The translations under genes were made by a program, and so were the position numbers. DNA of 64,000 bases, taken from positions 1 through 64,000 of the forward strand of contig SUZI01000004.1 in NCBI GenBank assembly GCA_015060005.1, read 5' to 3'. The DNA is from Rikenellaceae bacterium. GTDB lineage: Bacteria; Bacteroidota; Bacteroidia; Bacteroidales; Rikenellaceae. Under the pieces are notes generated by a model that saw only the letters and a list, made by a program, of their open reading frames with translations, was not told where the DNA came from and made no database searches. This document shows positions 37,113 through 44,755 of this stretch, in pieces (the stretch's first letter is position 1; each line of letters starts with the position of its first letter).

Positions 37113-38423
37113 CTATCCAATCTTGTAGTATGTGAAGCCCTGCTCACGTGCCTCCTCGCCATCGTAGATGTTACGACCATCGAAAATCGTCGGCTCGTGC
37201 ATCACCGAGCGGAGCACAGCATAGCTCGGCATACGAAACTCCTTCCACTCGGTTATGAGCATCAGAGCATCAGCCCCGAGTGCCGCATCGTATTTATCGT
37301 TGCAGTAGGTAACTCGCTCGCCCACCACACTGCGACAGCTATCCATAGCTATCGGGTCGTATACTCGTACCTCGCATCCCAACTTTAAGAGTCGCTCGAT
37401 GACAACCAACGAGGGTGCTTCACGCATATCGTCGGTCTCGGGCTTAAACGACAAGCCCCACAGAGCTACTCGCTTACCCTTCACGTCGCCACCTGCGTGG
37501 GCTACGAACTTATCGACCAAAATACCCTTCTGTCGCTCGTTAATCTGCTCCACAGCACGCAGCAGAGGCATATCCGAGCCGCACTCCTCGGCGGTGCGTA
37601 TCAACGCCCGCAAATCCTTTGGGAAGCACGAGCCACCAAAGCCACAGCCTGCATAGAGGAACTTCTTACCGATACGGCTGTCGGCACCTATGCCCTTGCG
37701 TACCATATTCACATCAGCCCCCACCTTCTCGCACAGAGCAGCTATCTCATTGATGAACGAGATACGTGTAGCAAGCATCGAGTTGGCAGCATATTTAATC
37801 ATCTCGGCAGAGCGTATGTCGGTAAAAATCATTCGCTCGCCACTCAGCATAAATGGCTTATACAGACGCGACATAATCTTACGTGCTCGCTCACTACGTG
37901 TGCCGACAACGACACGGTCGGGCATCATAAAGTCCTTTATCGCAGCTCCCTCCTTCAGGAACTCGGGGTTGGATGCCACACCAAACTCCACCTGCTCACC
38001 TCGCAGCTCAAGCTCCTCACGCACGATAGCGTCAATACGCTCGGCTGTGCCCACAGGGACTGTCGACTTGGTTACAAGCAACGTATATCGCTTCACTGCA
38101 CGACCAAAGGCACGTGCCACAGCCCACACCTGGCTCAGGTCGGCTCCACCATCCGCCATAGGGGGCGTGCCGACAGCCGAAAATACCACCTGCACCGAGT
38201 CGATACACTCCTCGAGCGAGGTGGCAAAGTGGAGTCTGCCCGCCTCTGTGTTGCGACGCAGCATCTCCTCTAACCCTGGCTCGTAGATAGGCACCTCGCC
38301 TCGGCGTAGAGCCTCAATCTTATCCTTATCAATATCGACACACGTAACGTCGGCACCCATCTCGGCGAAACATACTCCCGAGACCAATCCCACGTAACCT
38401 GTGCCTACAATAGCGATGTTCAT
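37113..38423 (-). CDS. ugd: UDP-glucose 6-dehydrogenase
   Basis: Start at ATG 38423 gives 436 residues and puts the Rossmann motif NIAIVGTGYVGLVSGVCFA at the N-terminus; an upstream in-frame start has no support. The catalytic cysteine is in YAGCGFGGSCFPKD, and the central and C-terminal UDP-glucose dehydrogenase domains are complete. It oxidises UDP-glucose to UDP-glucuronate. It is the first gene of the twelve-gene polysaccharide operon, 45 nt from a consensus promoter start. Confidence 0.96.
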   Translation of the reverse strand: MNIAIVGTGYVGLVSGVCFAEMGADVTCVDIDKDKIEALRRGEVPIYEPGLEEMLRRNTEAGRLHFATSLEECIDSVQVVFSAVGTPPMADGGADLSQVWAVARAFGRAVKRYTLLVTKSTVPVGTAERIDAIVREELELRGEQVEFGVASNPEFLKEGAAIKDFMMPDRVVVGTRSERARKIMSRLYKPFMLSGERMIFTDIRSAEMIKYAANSMLATRISFINEIAALCEKVGADVNMVRKGIGADSRIGKKFLYAGCGFGGSCFPKDLRALIRTAEECGSDMPLLRAVEQINERQKGILVDKFVAHAGGDVKGKRVALWGLSFKPETDDMREAPSLVVIERLLKLGCEVRVYDPIAMDSCRSVVGERVTYCNDKYDAALGADALMLITEWKEFRMPSYAVLRSVMHEPTIFDGRNIYDGEEAREQGFTYYKIG

Positions 38424-38474
38424 AATCCAAAAAATTTCTGCCTCACTTAAGCAAAAAGAGTACCTTGCATATAA

Positions 38475-38505
38475 CAAAGGTAGCCTTATTTATTTTATTC
38501 TCAAA
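38475..38505 (-). promoter_or_regulatory. Promoter of the polysaccharide operon
   Basis: On the minus strand TTTG (complement of 38502-38505) and TACCTTTG (complement of 38475-38482) are exactly 19 nt apart, a full consensus match. I see no inverted-repeat pair flanking it like the invertible promoters of Bacteroides capsule loci, and no UpxY-type antiterminator gene follows. Confidence 0.8.
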
Positions 38506-38630
38506 ATAAATAAATTCTTTTTTCGGTCGCCAGAGTGCCGAGCTTGGTCTAATAGTTGCTCCGTTTACAAGCAGACAAAGAAAAAAAGAGGAAACGAGAA
38601 TTGAAAATTAATGATTTGTTAACATATTTT

Positions 38631-38663
38631 TTTGCGTTTTTTAACATCAATGCACAATATTTG
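38631..38663 (+). promoter_or_regulatory. Candidate promoter of the PepSY-like gene
   Basis: TTTG at 38631-38634 and AATATTTG at 38656-38663 (one mismatch to TAnnTTTG) are 21 nt apart, 44 nt before the start codon. Confidence 0.4.
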
Positions 38664-38706
38664 CAACGATAAAAGCGTTTAATATTAAAATTAAGATATA
38701 ATTGTT

Positions 38707-39153
38707 ATGAAAAAGGTATTATTTCTATCGTTCATTGCGATACTTTCGATTGGAGTAGCAGTAGCCTATAATAGCACCGATGACGACCGTCCCGTTGCAG
38801 CAGCAGAGCTACCAAAGAAGATACAGGATTTTGTGAAGAAGCACTTTGCCGGCAGCGAGATATCATACGCCAAGAAGGACAAAGGTCTTGTATATGAGGA
38901 GTTTGAGGTGGTACTCACCAACGGAGCGAAGATTGAGTTCGACAAGCACAACGAGTGGGAAGAGGTTGACTGCGAGCGAGGCGAGGTGCCAGCATCAATC
39001 ATCCCAAAGGCAATAGGCGACTATCTCACCAAGCACTATCCAAAGACGCGTGTCGAGAAGATTTCGCGTGGCAGAGGCTACGAGGTGGAGCTGAGCAACG
39101 ACCTTGAGTTGGAGTTTGACAAGAGTGGTAAGCTGCTCCGCGTAGACGACTAA
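38707..39153 (+). CDS. Small secreted PepSY-like protein
   Basis: A 148-residue protein with a signal peptide (residues 1-20). The mature part contains two copies of a PepSY-like unit (PF11396/DUF2874): one at about 35-85 (LPKKIQDFVKKHFAG ... KIEFDKHNEWEEVD) and one at about 95-148 (IPKAIGDYLTKHYPK ... LEFDKSGKLLRVDD). Such periplasmic domains are common in Bacteroidota; they may bind or inhibit peptidases, but no function is established here. It is monocistronic. Confidence 0.85.
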   Translation: MKKVLFLSFIAILSIGVAVAYNSTDDDRPVAAAELPKKIQDFVKKHFAGSEISYAKKDKGLVYEEFEVVLTNGAKIEFDKHNEWEEVDCERGEVPASIIPKAIGDYLTKHYPKTRVEKISRGRGYEVELSNDLELEFDKSGKLLRVDD

Positions 39154-39309
39154 CATCGTCGCAGAGCACACAAAGCATAGCCGTTGGTGGGGCTTATATC
39201 GCAGGGCAGAGCTCCGCAGAGCCTACCTCGGCTGAAGAGACGGGCTATAACCGCAGCCCGAGTTTGTTTCATAGTGGTAACACAAGCGGTTAGTTAGGTT
39301 TTGGGTTGG

Positions 39310-39356
39310 GGAGGCTACCAATTTTTGTTTGGGTTAGTAGTTTATAGGTAGCCTCC
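39310..39356. terminator. Long-loop hairpin between convergent genes
   Basis: GGAGGCTACC (39310-39319) pairs perfectly with GGTAGCCTCC (39347-39356) around a 27-base loop, eight bases before a second hairpin. Together they fill part of the 438-bp gap 39154-39591 between the convergent PepSY-like and PurF-like genes; the stretch 39154-39300 shows nothing recognisable. Confidence 0.55.
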
Positions 39357-39363
39357 AAAAAGA

Positions 39364-39395
39364 AGGGCTGTCCAACGAAATTGTTGGACAGCCCT
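39364..39395 (-). terminator. Terminator hairpin (GGCTGTC family)
   Basis: A perfect 13-bp stem, AGGGCTGTCCAAC (39364-39376) with GTTGGACAGCCCT (39383-39395), loop GAAATT, followed on the minus strand by TTCTTTTT. It would end transcripts from the PurF-like gene after they pass the repeat at 39471-39594. Confidence 0.83.
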
Positions 39396-39470
39396 ACTAC
39401 TATAATTTTTATACCAAAATATATTTCGCAGTCAAGGCAGATGCCGAAAGAGACTTGTTTCCCCATCACA

Positions 39471-39594
39471 TAGAAGTTGTATAACAAGAGGGATTTCAAG
39501 GCTTGCGTAGAGCGAGAAACCGCAGCATACTCGACGTATGTGAGGATTTTGAGCTCAAGCGTAACGCAGAAATCACCTTGTTAGACAGCTTCTA
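39471..39594. repeat. Palindromic intergenic repeat, 124-bp form (copy R1)
   Basis: Terminal inverted repeats TAGAAGTTGTATAACAAG (39471-39488) and CTTGTTAGACAGCTTCTA (39577-39594) differ at two of 18 positions. Inside, GATTTC pairs with GAAATC, TGCGT with ACGCA, and the core hairpin CATAC (39526-39530) with GTATG (39536-39540). A partial related string (CAAGGCAGATGCCGAAAGAG and ACTTGTTTCCCCATCACA) precedes it at about 39433-39470. The right end supplies the stop codon of the PurF-like gene. The 124-bp length equals that of 44632-44755, with the same first 55 bases. Confidence 0.85.
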
Positions 39595-41013
39595 CTCGTC
39601 GTAACTACTACAATCCCAACAGTGAGTACACAAATCCTCCTTCGGCAAACCTATTGCCTCCACCAAATCATCTAATCGCTGGAACTTGAGCGAGGTGAGT
39701 TGCAGGTGGCGACGCATAAGCTCAACCATCTCGGCGTGCTTTGCTGAGTCGGGATCGGCATACTCCAGGTATACGCTATCGGGTATATCGTCCCTACCCT
39801 CAATATCGCGTATCACACGACGTGTGTAGAGGTCGTAGGTACTACGTGAGGTCGAGAAATTCAGGAAGCGGCAAGGGAAGATGAGCGGTGGGCAGGCGAT
39901 ACGCATATGCACCTCCTTGACACCCACATCCAGCAGCTTCACCACATTATCCTTGAGCTGCGTACCTCGCACGATGCTGTCATCCATAAAGAGTATCTTC
40001 TGGTCGCGGGTAAACTGGCTGTTTGGCAGCAGTTTCATCTTGGCTACCAAATCTCGCATCTTCTGATTTTGAGGCATAAAGCTACGTGGCCACGTAGGGG
40101 TATACTTCACGAATGGGCGTTTGTAGGGCACACCCTTCTCGTTGGCATAGCCTATGGCGTGTCCGACACCCGAATCGGGGATACCTGCGGCGAAATCTAT
40201 CTCCAAGTCCTCATCGCGGCGAGCCATAGCAGCACCGCAACGGTAGCGGCAATCCTCAACATTGACACCCTCATACCACGCCGATGGATAGCCGTAGTAT
40301 ACCCAGAGGAATGAGCACACCTGGCGACGTTTCTGCGGCTCGGCAACCTGATGCACACCATCCTTCGAGAGCTGTATTATCTCACCCGGGCCTAAGTCTC
40401 GCACCCACGTGAAGCCTAAGTTATCGAAGCTCGAGCTCTCGCTCGCCACACACCAGCCCTTATCGTTCTTGCCGAGCGAGATAGGGGTACGACCAAACCT
40501 GTCGCGTGCTACATACATAGCGTGCTCGGTAAGCACAAACATCGAACACGAACCCTTAATCTTACGCTGCACGAGTTCTATGCCGTCCTTGATGTTCTTA
40601 CCCAGACCTATAAGCACCGCCACCAGCTCCGTAGCGTTAATCTTCGAGTCCGAGAGCTCGGCAAAGTGATGATGGTCGTCGAGCAGCTCACGTGTCAGCT
40701 CCTCGATATTATCGATGCGAGCCACCGTAACCACTGCATAGCGACCTATGTGGGAGGTGATGATGATTGGTTGCGACTCGTTATCCGATATCACTCCGAT
40801 ACCCATATTGGCATCGCCAAACTTACCCAGCTCACTCTCGAACTTATTACGAAAATAACCATCCTCCAACGAGTGAATCGAGCGGGTAAACTTACCATCC
40901 TTGACGAATGCCATACCCGCACGTTTAGTACCCAAATGCGAGTGATAGTCGGTGCCGTAGAACACCTCGTTGACACACTCTATACGCGATACACAACCAA
41001 AAATTCCAGACAT
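39592..41013 (-). CDS. PurF-like amidophosphoribosyltransferase paralog with Ser in place of the nucleophile Cys
   Basis: A 473-residue protein with the Ntn-glutaminase and phosphoribosyltransferase halves of PurF. It begins MSGIFGC: residue 2, which is the essential N-terminal Cys in PurF (MCGI...), is Ser. Glutaminase-fold residues such as LGTKRAGMA are otherwise kept. The PRPP motif KILFMDDSIVRGTQL is intact, and the C-terminus ends CTHCWDCSSYDE. Glutamine hydrolysis is therefore doubtful; it may use free ammonia, serve another phosphoribosyl reaction or be regulatory. A second, canonical purF elsewhere in the genome is likely but not seen. Its TAG stop lies inside repeat R1. Confidence 0.85.
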   Translation of the reverse strand: MSGIFGCVSRIECVNEVFYGTDYHSHLGTKRAGMAFVKDGKFTRSIHSLEDGYFRNKFESELGKFGDANMGIGVISDNESQPIIITSHIGRYAVVTVARIDNIEELTRELLDDHHHFAELSDSKINATELVAVLIGLGKNIKDGIELVQRKIKGSCSMFVLTEHAMYVARDRFGRTPISLGKNDKGWCVASESSSFDNLGFTWVRDLGPGEIIQLSKDGVHQVAEPQKRRQVCSFLWVYYGYPSAWYEGVNVEDCRYRCGAAMARRDEDLEIDFAAGIPDSGVGHAIGYANEKGVPYKRPFVKYTPTWPRSFMPQNQKMRDLVAKMKLLPNSQFTRDQKILFMDDSIVRGTQLKDNVVKLLDVGVKEVHMRIACPPLIFPCRFLNFSTSRSTYDLYTRRVIRDIEGRDDIPDSVYLEYADPDSAKHAEMVELMRRHLQLTSLKFQRLDDLVEAIGLPKEDLCTHCWDCSSYDE

Positions 41014-41079
41014 ATATCCTTAGTTTACTGTTTATTAACCTATCCTTCTCGGAGCCGCAAAGCTCCTACCCTAAAACAC

Positions 41080-41108
41080 AGAAGAGCACCCTTCGGAGGC
41101 ACTCTTCT
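41080..41108. terminator. Hairpin between the RibH-like and PurF-like genes
   Basis: AGAAGAG (41080-41086) pairs with CTCTTCT (41102-41108), with T-tracts on both outer sides. It may end the TPR/RibH-like transcript before the PurF-like gene. Confidence 0.6.
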
Positions 41109-41137
41109 ATTTTGTTACATATCCCATAAGACGCTCG

Positions 41138-41539
41138 TTAGTTCACCGACTTATGGTCCGTATTGACGTAATCGGGGGCTGCAGCCTCCATCTCGCTCTG
41201 CGTGCGTACCATCTCGACAGCCTGCTCCGCCGCGGTACAGTCGCCCACGAGCACCGGCATATTCCACGTCATCTGCAGGCGTGTTATACCGTAGAGCATA
41301 GTCTCATACTCCCGACTCTGCGAGGGCTCTACCAGCACGATGACAGCATCGACCTCGGTATACTCAGCAAAGAACTGCGTCGTCAGCGGCACGTTGAGCA
41401 CGGTGGGCGAAGATATTATCTTTATGTCGCTCTCGGCACAGCCCAAAGCCTTCAAGGACTCGGTGGTAGCACTCAGATGACGTTGTGCAAACGACATCTG
41501 CTCCTTAACCATCACTATGCCAATCCTCAACTCACCCAC
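41138..41539 (-). CDS. Degenerate lumazine-synthase (RibH)-like protein
   Basis: A 133-residue protein from a GTG start 14 bases after the TPR gene's stop codon. Its order of elements follows 6,7-dimethyl-8-ribityllumazine synthase: IGIVMVKEQ, SLKALGCAESDIKII, VDAVIVLV, and MPVLVGDCTAAEQA. The catalytic loop (G-C-V-x-(R/K)-G-x-T-x-H-(F/Y)-(D/E)) is replaced by VEPSQSREYE, and the substrate loop (V-P-G-(S/A)-x-E) by SPTVLNV, so the active-site His is missing. The N-terminus is also about 20-30 residues shorter than usual. It sits where ribH lies in Bacteroides (recF, TPR gene, ribH), so it looks like a former ribH that has lost activity or changed role. Confidence 0.65.
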   Translation of the reverse strand: MGELRIGIVMVKEQMSFAQRHLSATTESLKALGCAESDIKIISSPTVLNVPLTTQFFAEYTEVDAVIVLVEPSQSREYETMLYGITRLQMTWNMPVLVGDCTAAEQAVEMVRTQSEMEAAAPDYVNTDHKSVN

Positions 41540-41553
41540 AGCGTTACGTTCGA

Positions 41554-42204
41554 CTATCGAATCATCTTCTGAGCCTCGAGAGCCTGAGCAGAAGATGCGT
41601 AGTTCTCGACAATCTTCTTCAAAGCAACCTGTGCCTTCTCAACCTCACCAAGAGCGTTGTATACACGTGCAGCCTTCATCAGAGCCAGAGGTGCAGAGTA
41701 GCCGTTAACAGCCTCGGCTGCCTCCTCGTAGAGGGCTGCTGCCTCAGCGAGCTGCTGCTTCTCGACAGCAACGTCGCCCTTCAAAACCAGAGCCAGAGCG
41801 TTGATTGCAACACCCATCTCGCCATCTACCTCGTCGAAAGCCTCGATATTCTGCGATGCCTTCTCCACGTCGCCTGTACGCAATGCACAAGCTGCTGCGT
41901 AGTAGTGAGCCTCGTTACCTGCTGGTGTAGACTCATAGTTTGCAGCTACGTTCTCGAACTCTACCAACAGAGCTGCGTAGTCAGCTGTCTGCGACTCAAA
42001 AGCAGCCTGAGCCTTGAACAGAGCAACCTGAGCCTCACGCTCGAAAGGCTTAACCCACGCCAACTGCCACAAAGCGATACCCATACCGATAACCAAAACG
42101 GCGATGAAAGTACCGATAATTGTCTTACTGTGCTTGGTGAAGAATGACTTGGTCTGCAACTCAGCATTCTCCAACAACTCCTCGTTTGTCTTTACTTTTG
42201 CCAT
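41554..42204 (-). CDS. Membrane-anchored TPR protein (YfgM-like)
   Basis: A 216-residue protein. A short basic cytoplasmic head is followed by a single membrane segment (about residues 27-50, IIGTFIAVLVIGMGIALW) and an all-helical, Ala/Glu-rich periplasmic part with about three to four tetratricopeptide repeats. Such proteins support envelope protein quality control in some bacteria, but function here is unknown. It is the first gene of a small minus-strand unit with the RibH-like gene and is divergent from recF. This arrangement is conserved in Bacteroidales. Confidence 0.8.
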   Translation of the reverse strand: MAKVKTNEELLENAELQTKSFFTKHSKTIIGTFIAVLVIGMGIALWQLAWVKPFEREAQVALFKAQAAFESQTADYAALLVEFENVAANYESTPAGNEAHYYAAACALRTGDVEKASQNIEAFDEVDGEMGVAINALALVLKGDVAVEKQQLAEAAALYEEAAEAVNGYSAPLALMKAARVYNALGEVEKAQVALKKIVENYASSAQALEAQKMIR

Positions 42205-42314
42205 AACTTTTTATGATTTTATTTTTGATTACATTCAATCCAAAGTGCAAAAATATAATAAAATTTCAAAAAAATGCAGTTTCGCAGGAGTAAAATTTGA
42301 AAGAAGGCTCTGTT

Positions 42315-42348
42315 TTTGACTTTTTGTCGCCAAAAATTCTTAACTTTG
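42315..42348 (+). promoter_or_regulatory. Promoter of recF
   Basis: TAACTTTG at 42341-42348 is a clear -7 box. TTTG at 42315-42318 lies 22 nt upstream, slightly longer than the usual 19-20. The start codon is at 42387. Confidence 0.5.
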
Positions 42349-42386
42349 GGGTGTTAATGCAGACTATTATGTAAAAAGCTGAGGCG

Positions 42387-43475
42387 ATGCGATTAGATAA
42401 GTTGTTGCTCATAAACTTCAAAAATATCCAGCAGGTGGAGCTCTCGCTATCGGAGGGATTCAACTGTTTTGTGGGAGATAACGGTGCAGGCAAGACCAAT
42501 ATTCTCGATGCGGTATACTACCTCTCGATGTCGAAGTCGGCTCTCACGATGACCGACGGGCAGAGCGTTAACCACGCCGAGGAGTTCTTCGTCATCGAGG
42601 GCAGCTACCTGAGCGACGACAACCGCTCGGAGGTTGTCAACTGCTCCTTCTCGCGTCGTGCAGGCAAGGTCATCAAACGCAACGGTAAGGAGTACGACCG
42701 CATAGCCGACCACGTGGGGGCGTTCCCTGTGGTGGTGGTCTCGCCACAAGACAGCACACTCATCACCGATGCTGCCGAGGAGCGACGCAAATACCTCAAT
42801 GGCGTGCTCTCGCAGATCGAGGCGGGTTACCTGGCGGCTATGATTCGCTACAACACCGTTCTGGCAGAGCGAAACCGCTACCTGAAGATAGGCTCGGCAG
42901 AGGATATGTTGCTCATCTACGACCAGCAGCTCTCCGACCTGGGCAGCAGGATATACCAAGCCCGAAAGGCTATCATCGAGAAGATGCAACCTCTTGTGGC
43001 ACAATACTATGCCTCGCTCTCTGGCGACCGTGAGCAGGTCGACATATCGTACCGCTCGGAGCTCTCCGACCAGCCATTGAGCGAGCTACTGCTGCGTTCG
43101 CGTCAGCGTGATATAGTCAACCAATTTACCACCTCGGGCGTGCATCGCGACGATGTCGTCTTCAGCATAGGAGGCTATCCGCTGCGTAAGTTCGGCTCGC
43201 AGGGACAGCAGAAGTCGTTCCTGCTGGCTCTTAAGTTGGCACAATATAAGCTCATAAGCGAGAGTCGTGGCGAGCGAGCTATACTCCTGCTCGACGACCT
43301 CTTCGACAAGCTCGATACAGCCCGCGTGGAGAAGCTCCTCTCGTTGGTCTCTGGCGAGGAGTTCGGACAGATAATCATCACCGACTGCAACAAACAACGC
43401 TTGGAGAGTACACTGCAGAGTGCAGGCAAGGAGTATAAACTTTTTACTGTCGCCGCGGGCGATGTTAAGCTATGA
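42387..43475 (+). CDS. recF: DNA replication and repair protein RecF
   Basis: A 362-residue SMC-like ABC ATPase. The Walker A motif GDNGAGKT is at residues 30-37, the signature region FGSQGQQKSFLLALKLAQ and Walker B ILLLDDLFDKLD lie near the C-terminus. RecF loads RecA at single-stranded gaps with RecO and RecR. Its end overlaps the DUF721 gene by four bases. A short N-terminal lead fits the start chosen at 42387. Confidence 0.97.
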   Translation: MRLDKLLLINFKNIQQVELSLSEGFNCFVGDNGAGKTNILDAVYYLSMSKSALTMTDGQSVNHAEEFFVIEGSYLSDDNRSEVVNCSFSRRAGKVIKRNGKEYDRIADHVGAFPVVVVSPQDSTLITDAAEERRKYLNGVLSQIEAGYLAAMIRYNTVLAERNRYLKIGSAEDMLLIYDQQLSDLGSRIYQARKAIIEKMQPLVAQYYASLSGDREQVDISYRSELSDQPLSELLLRSRQRDIVNQFTTSGVHRDDVVFSIGGYPLRKFGSQGQQKSFLLALKLAQYKLISESRGERAILLLDDLFDKLDTARVEKLLSLVSGEEFGQIIITDCNKQRLESTLQSAGKEYKLFTVAAGDVKL

Positions 43476-43762
43476 GAAGAACACAGACACAGAGTGCAGG
43501 GGAGATACTGCAAGAGATATTTTCAAAGCCACACATAGCGGCTAAACTTGCCGAGGGGCGACTACCCCAGGTGTGGGCAGAGGTCGTCGGAGGACACGTT
43601 GCCCAGCTGACAGAGTCGGTGCGGTTAGAGAACCACGTGATGTATGTGCGTATCACATCAGCGGTCGTGCGACACGAGATATTTCTGCGTCGCGACGCAC
43701 TCACCGAGCAGATAAATGCTGCCCTGGGGATGAAACTTGTTAATGTGCTTATTGTAAAGTAA
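43472..43762 (+). CDS. DciA-like protein (DUF721)
   Basis: A 96-residue protein with the DUF721 core: AGEILQEIFSKPHIAAKLAEG, then VWAEVVGGHVAQLTESVRLENHVMYVRI and VVRHEIFLRRDALTEQINA. DUF721 proteins in many bacteria, called DciA, help load the replicative helicase. It overlaps recF by four bases (ATGA), which is the usual neighbourhood in Bacteroidales and agrees with a role in replication. Confidence 0.88.
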   Translation: MRRTQTQSAGEILQEIFSKPHIAAKLAEGRLPQVWAEVVGGHVAQLTESVRLENHVMYVRITSAVVRHEIFLRRDALTEQINAALGMKLVNVLIVK

Positions 43763-43783
43763 TTGTAAAGAGAAGAAAGAGAT

Positions 43784-44251
43784 ATGTGTAAGGAGAAATT
43801 TATGCGTCAAGCGATAGAGCTTGCAGTGGAGAATGTAGCCAATGGCGGAGGGCCTTTTGGAGCAGTCATCGTGCGTGGCGACGAGGTCGTAGCTACGGGT
43901 GTCAACCGTGTAACAGCCTCGTGCGACCCTACGGCTCACGCCGAGGTGAGTGCCATACGTCGTGCCTGTGCCGAGCAGCATACCTTCGACCTCTCGGGAT
44001 GCGAGATATACACCTCGTGCGAGCCCTGCCCTATGTGCTTGGGAGCAATCTATTGGGCTCACATCGACAAGATATACTACGGATGTACGAAGGATGATGC
44101 TGCCGAGGCTGGCTTCGACGACTCGTTCATCTATAAGGAGTTATCACTCGACTACGCCTCACGCAGCAAGCAGATAGAGGCACTTCTCTCGGAGGAGGCA
44201 CGTGCCACCTTCGAGGCTTGGAAAGCCCAGAGCGACAAAGTCGAGTATTAG
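43784..44251 (+). CDS. Nucleoside/guanine deaminase (cytidine-deaminase fold)
   Basis: A 155-residue zinc deaminase. The zinc site is H52-A-E54 (TAHAE, with E54 as the proton shuttle) and C82-x-x-C85 (CEPCPMC). Length, GGPFGAVIVR near the N-terminus and the domain-swapped type C-terminus fit bacterial guanine deaminase (GuaD-like) better than tRNA adenosine deaminase. It would convert guanine to xanthine or act on a related purine. It lies 21 bases after the DUF721 gene and may be in the recF operon. A cluster of repeats follows. Confidence 0.88.
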   Translation: MCKEKFMRQAIELAVENVANGGGPFGAVIVRGDEVVATGVNRVTASCDPTAHAEVSAIRRACAEQHTFDLSGCEIYTSCEPCPMCLGAIYWAHIDKIYYGCTKDDAAEAGFDDSFIYKELSLDYASRSKQIEALLSEEARATFEAWKAQSDKVEY

Positions 44252-44268
44252 ACTGCGTAATTCAAAGT

Positions 44269-44420
44269 TGCGAGTAAGCGAGGGCAGAGTCAAGTTTACT
44301 TGAACTATGCCGAGCGAGAGCAGACAAGAGAAAGCGTCAGCTTTGCCAGGGCTGCGAGTAAGCGAGAGCAGAGTCAAGCGTGCTTGAACTATGCCGAAAG
44401 AGACTTGTTTCCCCATCACA
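44269..44420. repeat. 43-bp palindromic modules, two copies (part of repeat cluster R2)
   Basis: Modules at 44269-44311 and 44353-44395, each starting TGCGAGTAAGCGAG and ending ACTATGCC; a third is at 44454-44496 and a fourth at 47815-47857. Each holds a small palindrome: TCAAGTttACTTGA in three copies and TCAAGCgtGCTTGA in the copy at 44353, a compensatory change. The stretch ends with ACTTGTTTCCCCATCACA before the next repeat. An open reading frame runs through it on the minus strand but has no protein-like features. Confidence 0.75.
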
Positions 44421-44631
44421 TAGAAGTTGTATAACAAGAGCTATTTTGAAGGCTGCGAGTAAGCGAGGGCAGAGTCAAGTTTACTTGAACTATGCCAAGC
44501 GAGAGCAGACAAGGGAAGAATAACATATTCTTTCCAAGCTGCTCGCAGACTGAGGAACCGCAGTTTACTCGGCGTAAATGAGGATTCCGAAGGCAAGGCA
44601 GATGCCGAAAGAGCCTTGTTACCCCATCACA
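44421..44631. repeat. Palindromic intergenic repeat, long form (copy R2a)
   Basis: It begins with TAGAAGTTGTATAACAAG (44421-44438), holds a 43-bp module (44454-44496), an AAGAATA/TATTCTT hairpin, and a core hairpin with TTTAC (44564-44568) pairing GTAAA (44574-44578) inside a GGAA/TTCC arm. It ends with CAAGGC...GCCTTG and a truncated right terminus CTTGTTA (44615-44621), then CCCCATCACA. The internal plan is that of 47784-47993. Confidence 0.8.
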
Positions 44632-44755
44632 TAGAAGTTGTATAACAAGAGGGATTTCAAGGCTTGCGTAGAGCGAGAAACCGCAGTTTACTCGGCGTAA
44701 ATGAGGATTCCGAGGTCAAGGCAGATGCCGAAAGAGCCTTGTTAGACAGCTTCTA
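44632..44755. repeat. Palindromic intergenic repeat, 124-bp form (copy R2b)
   Basis: Terminal inverted repeats at 44632-44649 and 44738-44755 are identical to those of 39471-39594, and the element is exactly the same length. The core hairpin is TTTAC (44687-44691) with GTAAA (44697-44701), where copy R1 has CATAC with GTATG, so both sides of the stem changed together. The right end contains the TAG stop codon of the DUF1080 gene. Confidence 0.85.

Noticed and set aside
37497..38286. Long plus-strand open frames opposite ugd
   Set aside because: Antisense to a complete UDP-glucose dehydrogenase; composition reflects codon usage of the real gene.
38424..38706. Invertible capsule promoter as in Bacteroides
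   Set aside because: No pair of inverted repeats flanks the promoter, and there is no UpxY-type antiterminator gene.
39290..39499. Open frame through the repeat and hairpin region (minus strand)
   Set aside because: It reads through the repeat family, and the same peptide string reappears at 44159-44437, as expected for translated repeats rather than a gene.
44159..44437. Open frame of 92 codons in the repeat cluster (minus strand)
   Set aside because: It is made of the 43-bp modules and overlaps the deaminase gene; no protein-like conservation.
44269..44755. CRISPR-like array of repeats
   Set aside because: Repeat units are few, of unequal spacing and variable; there are no unique spacers of constant length and no cas genes.
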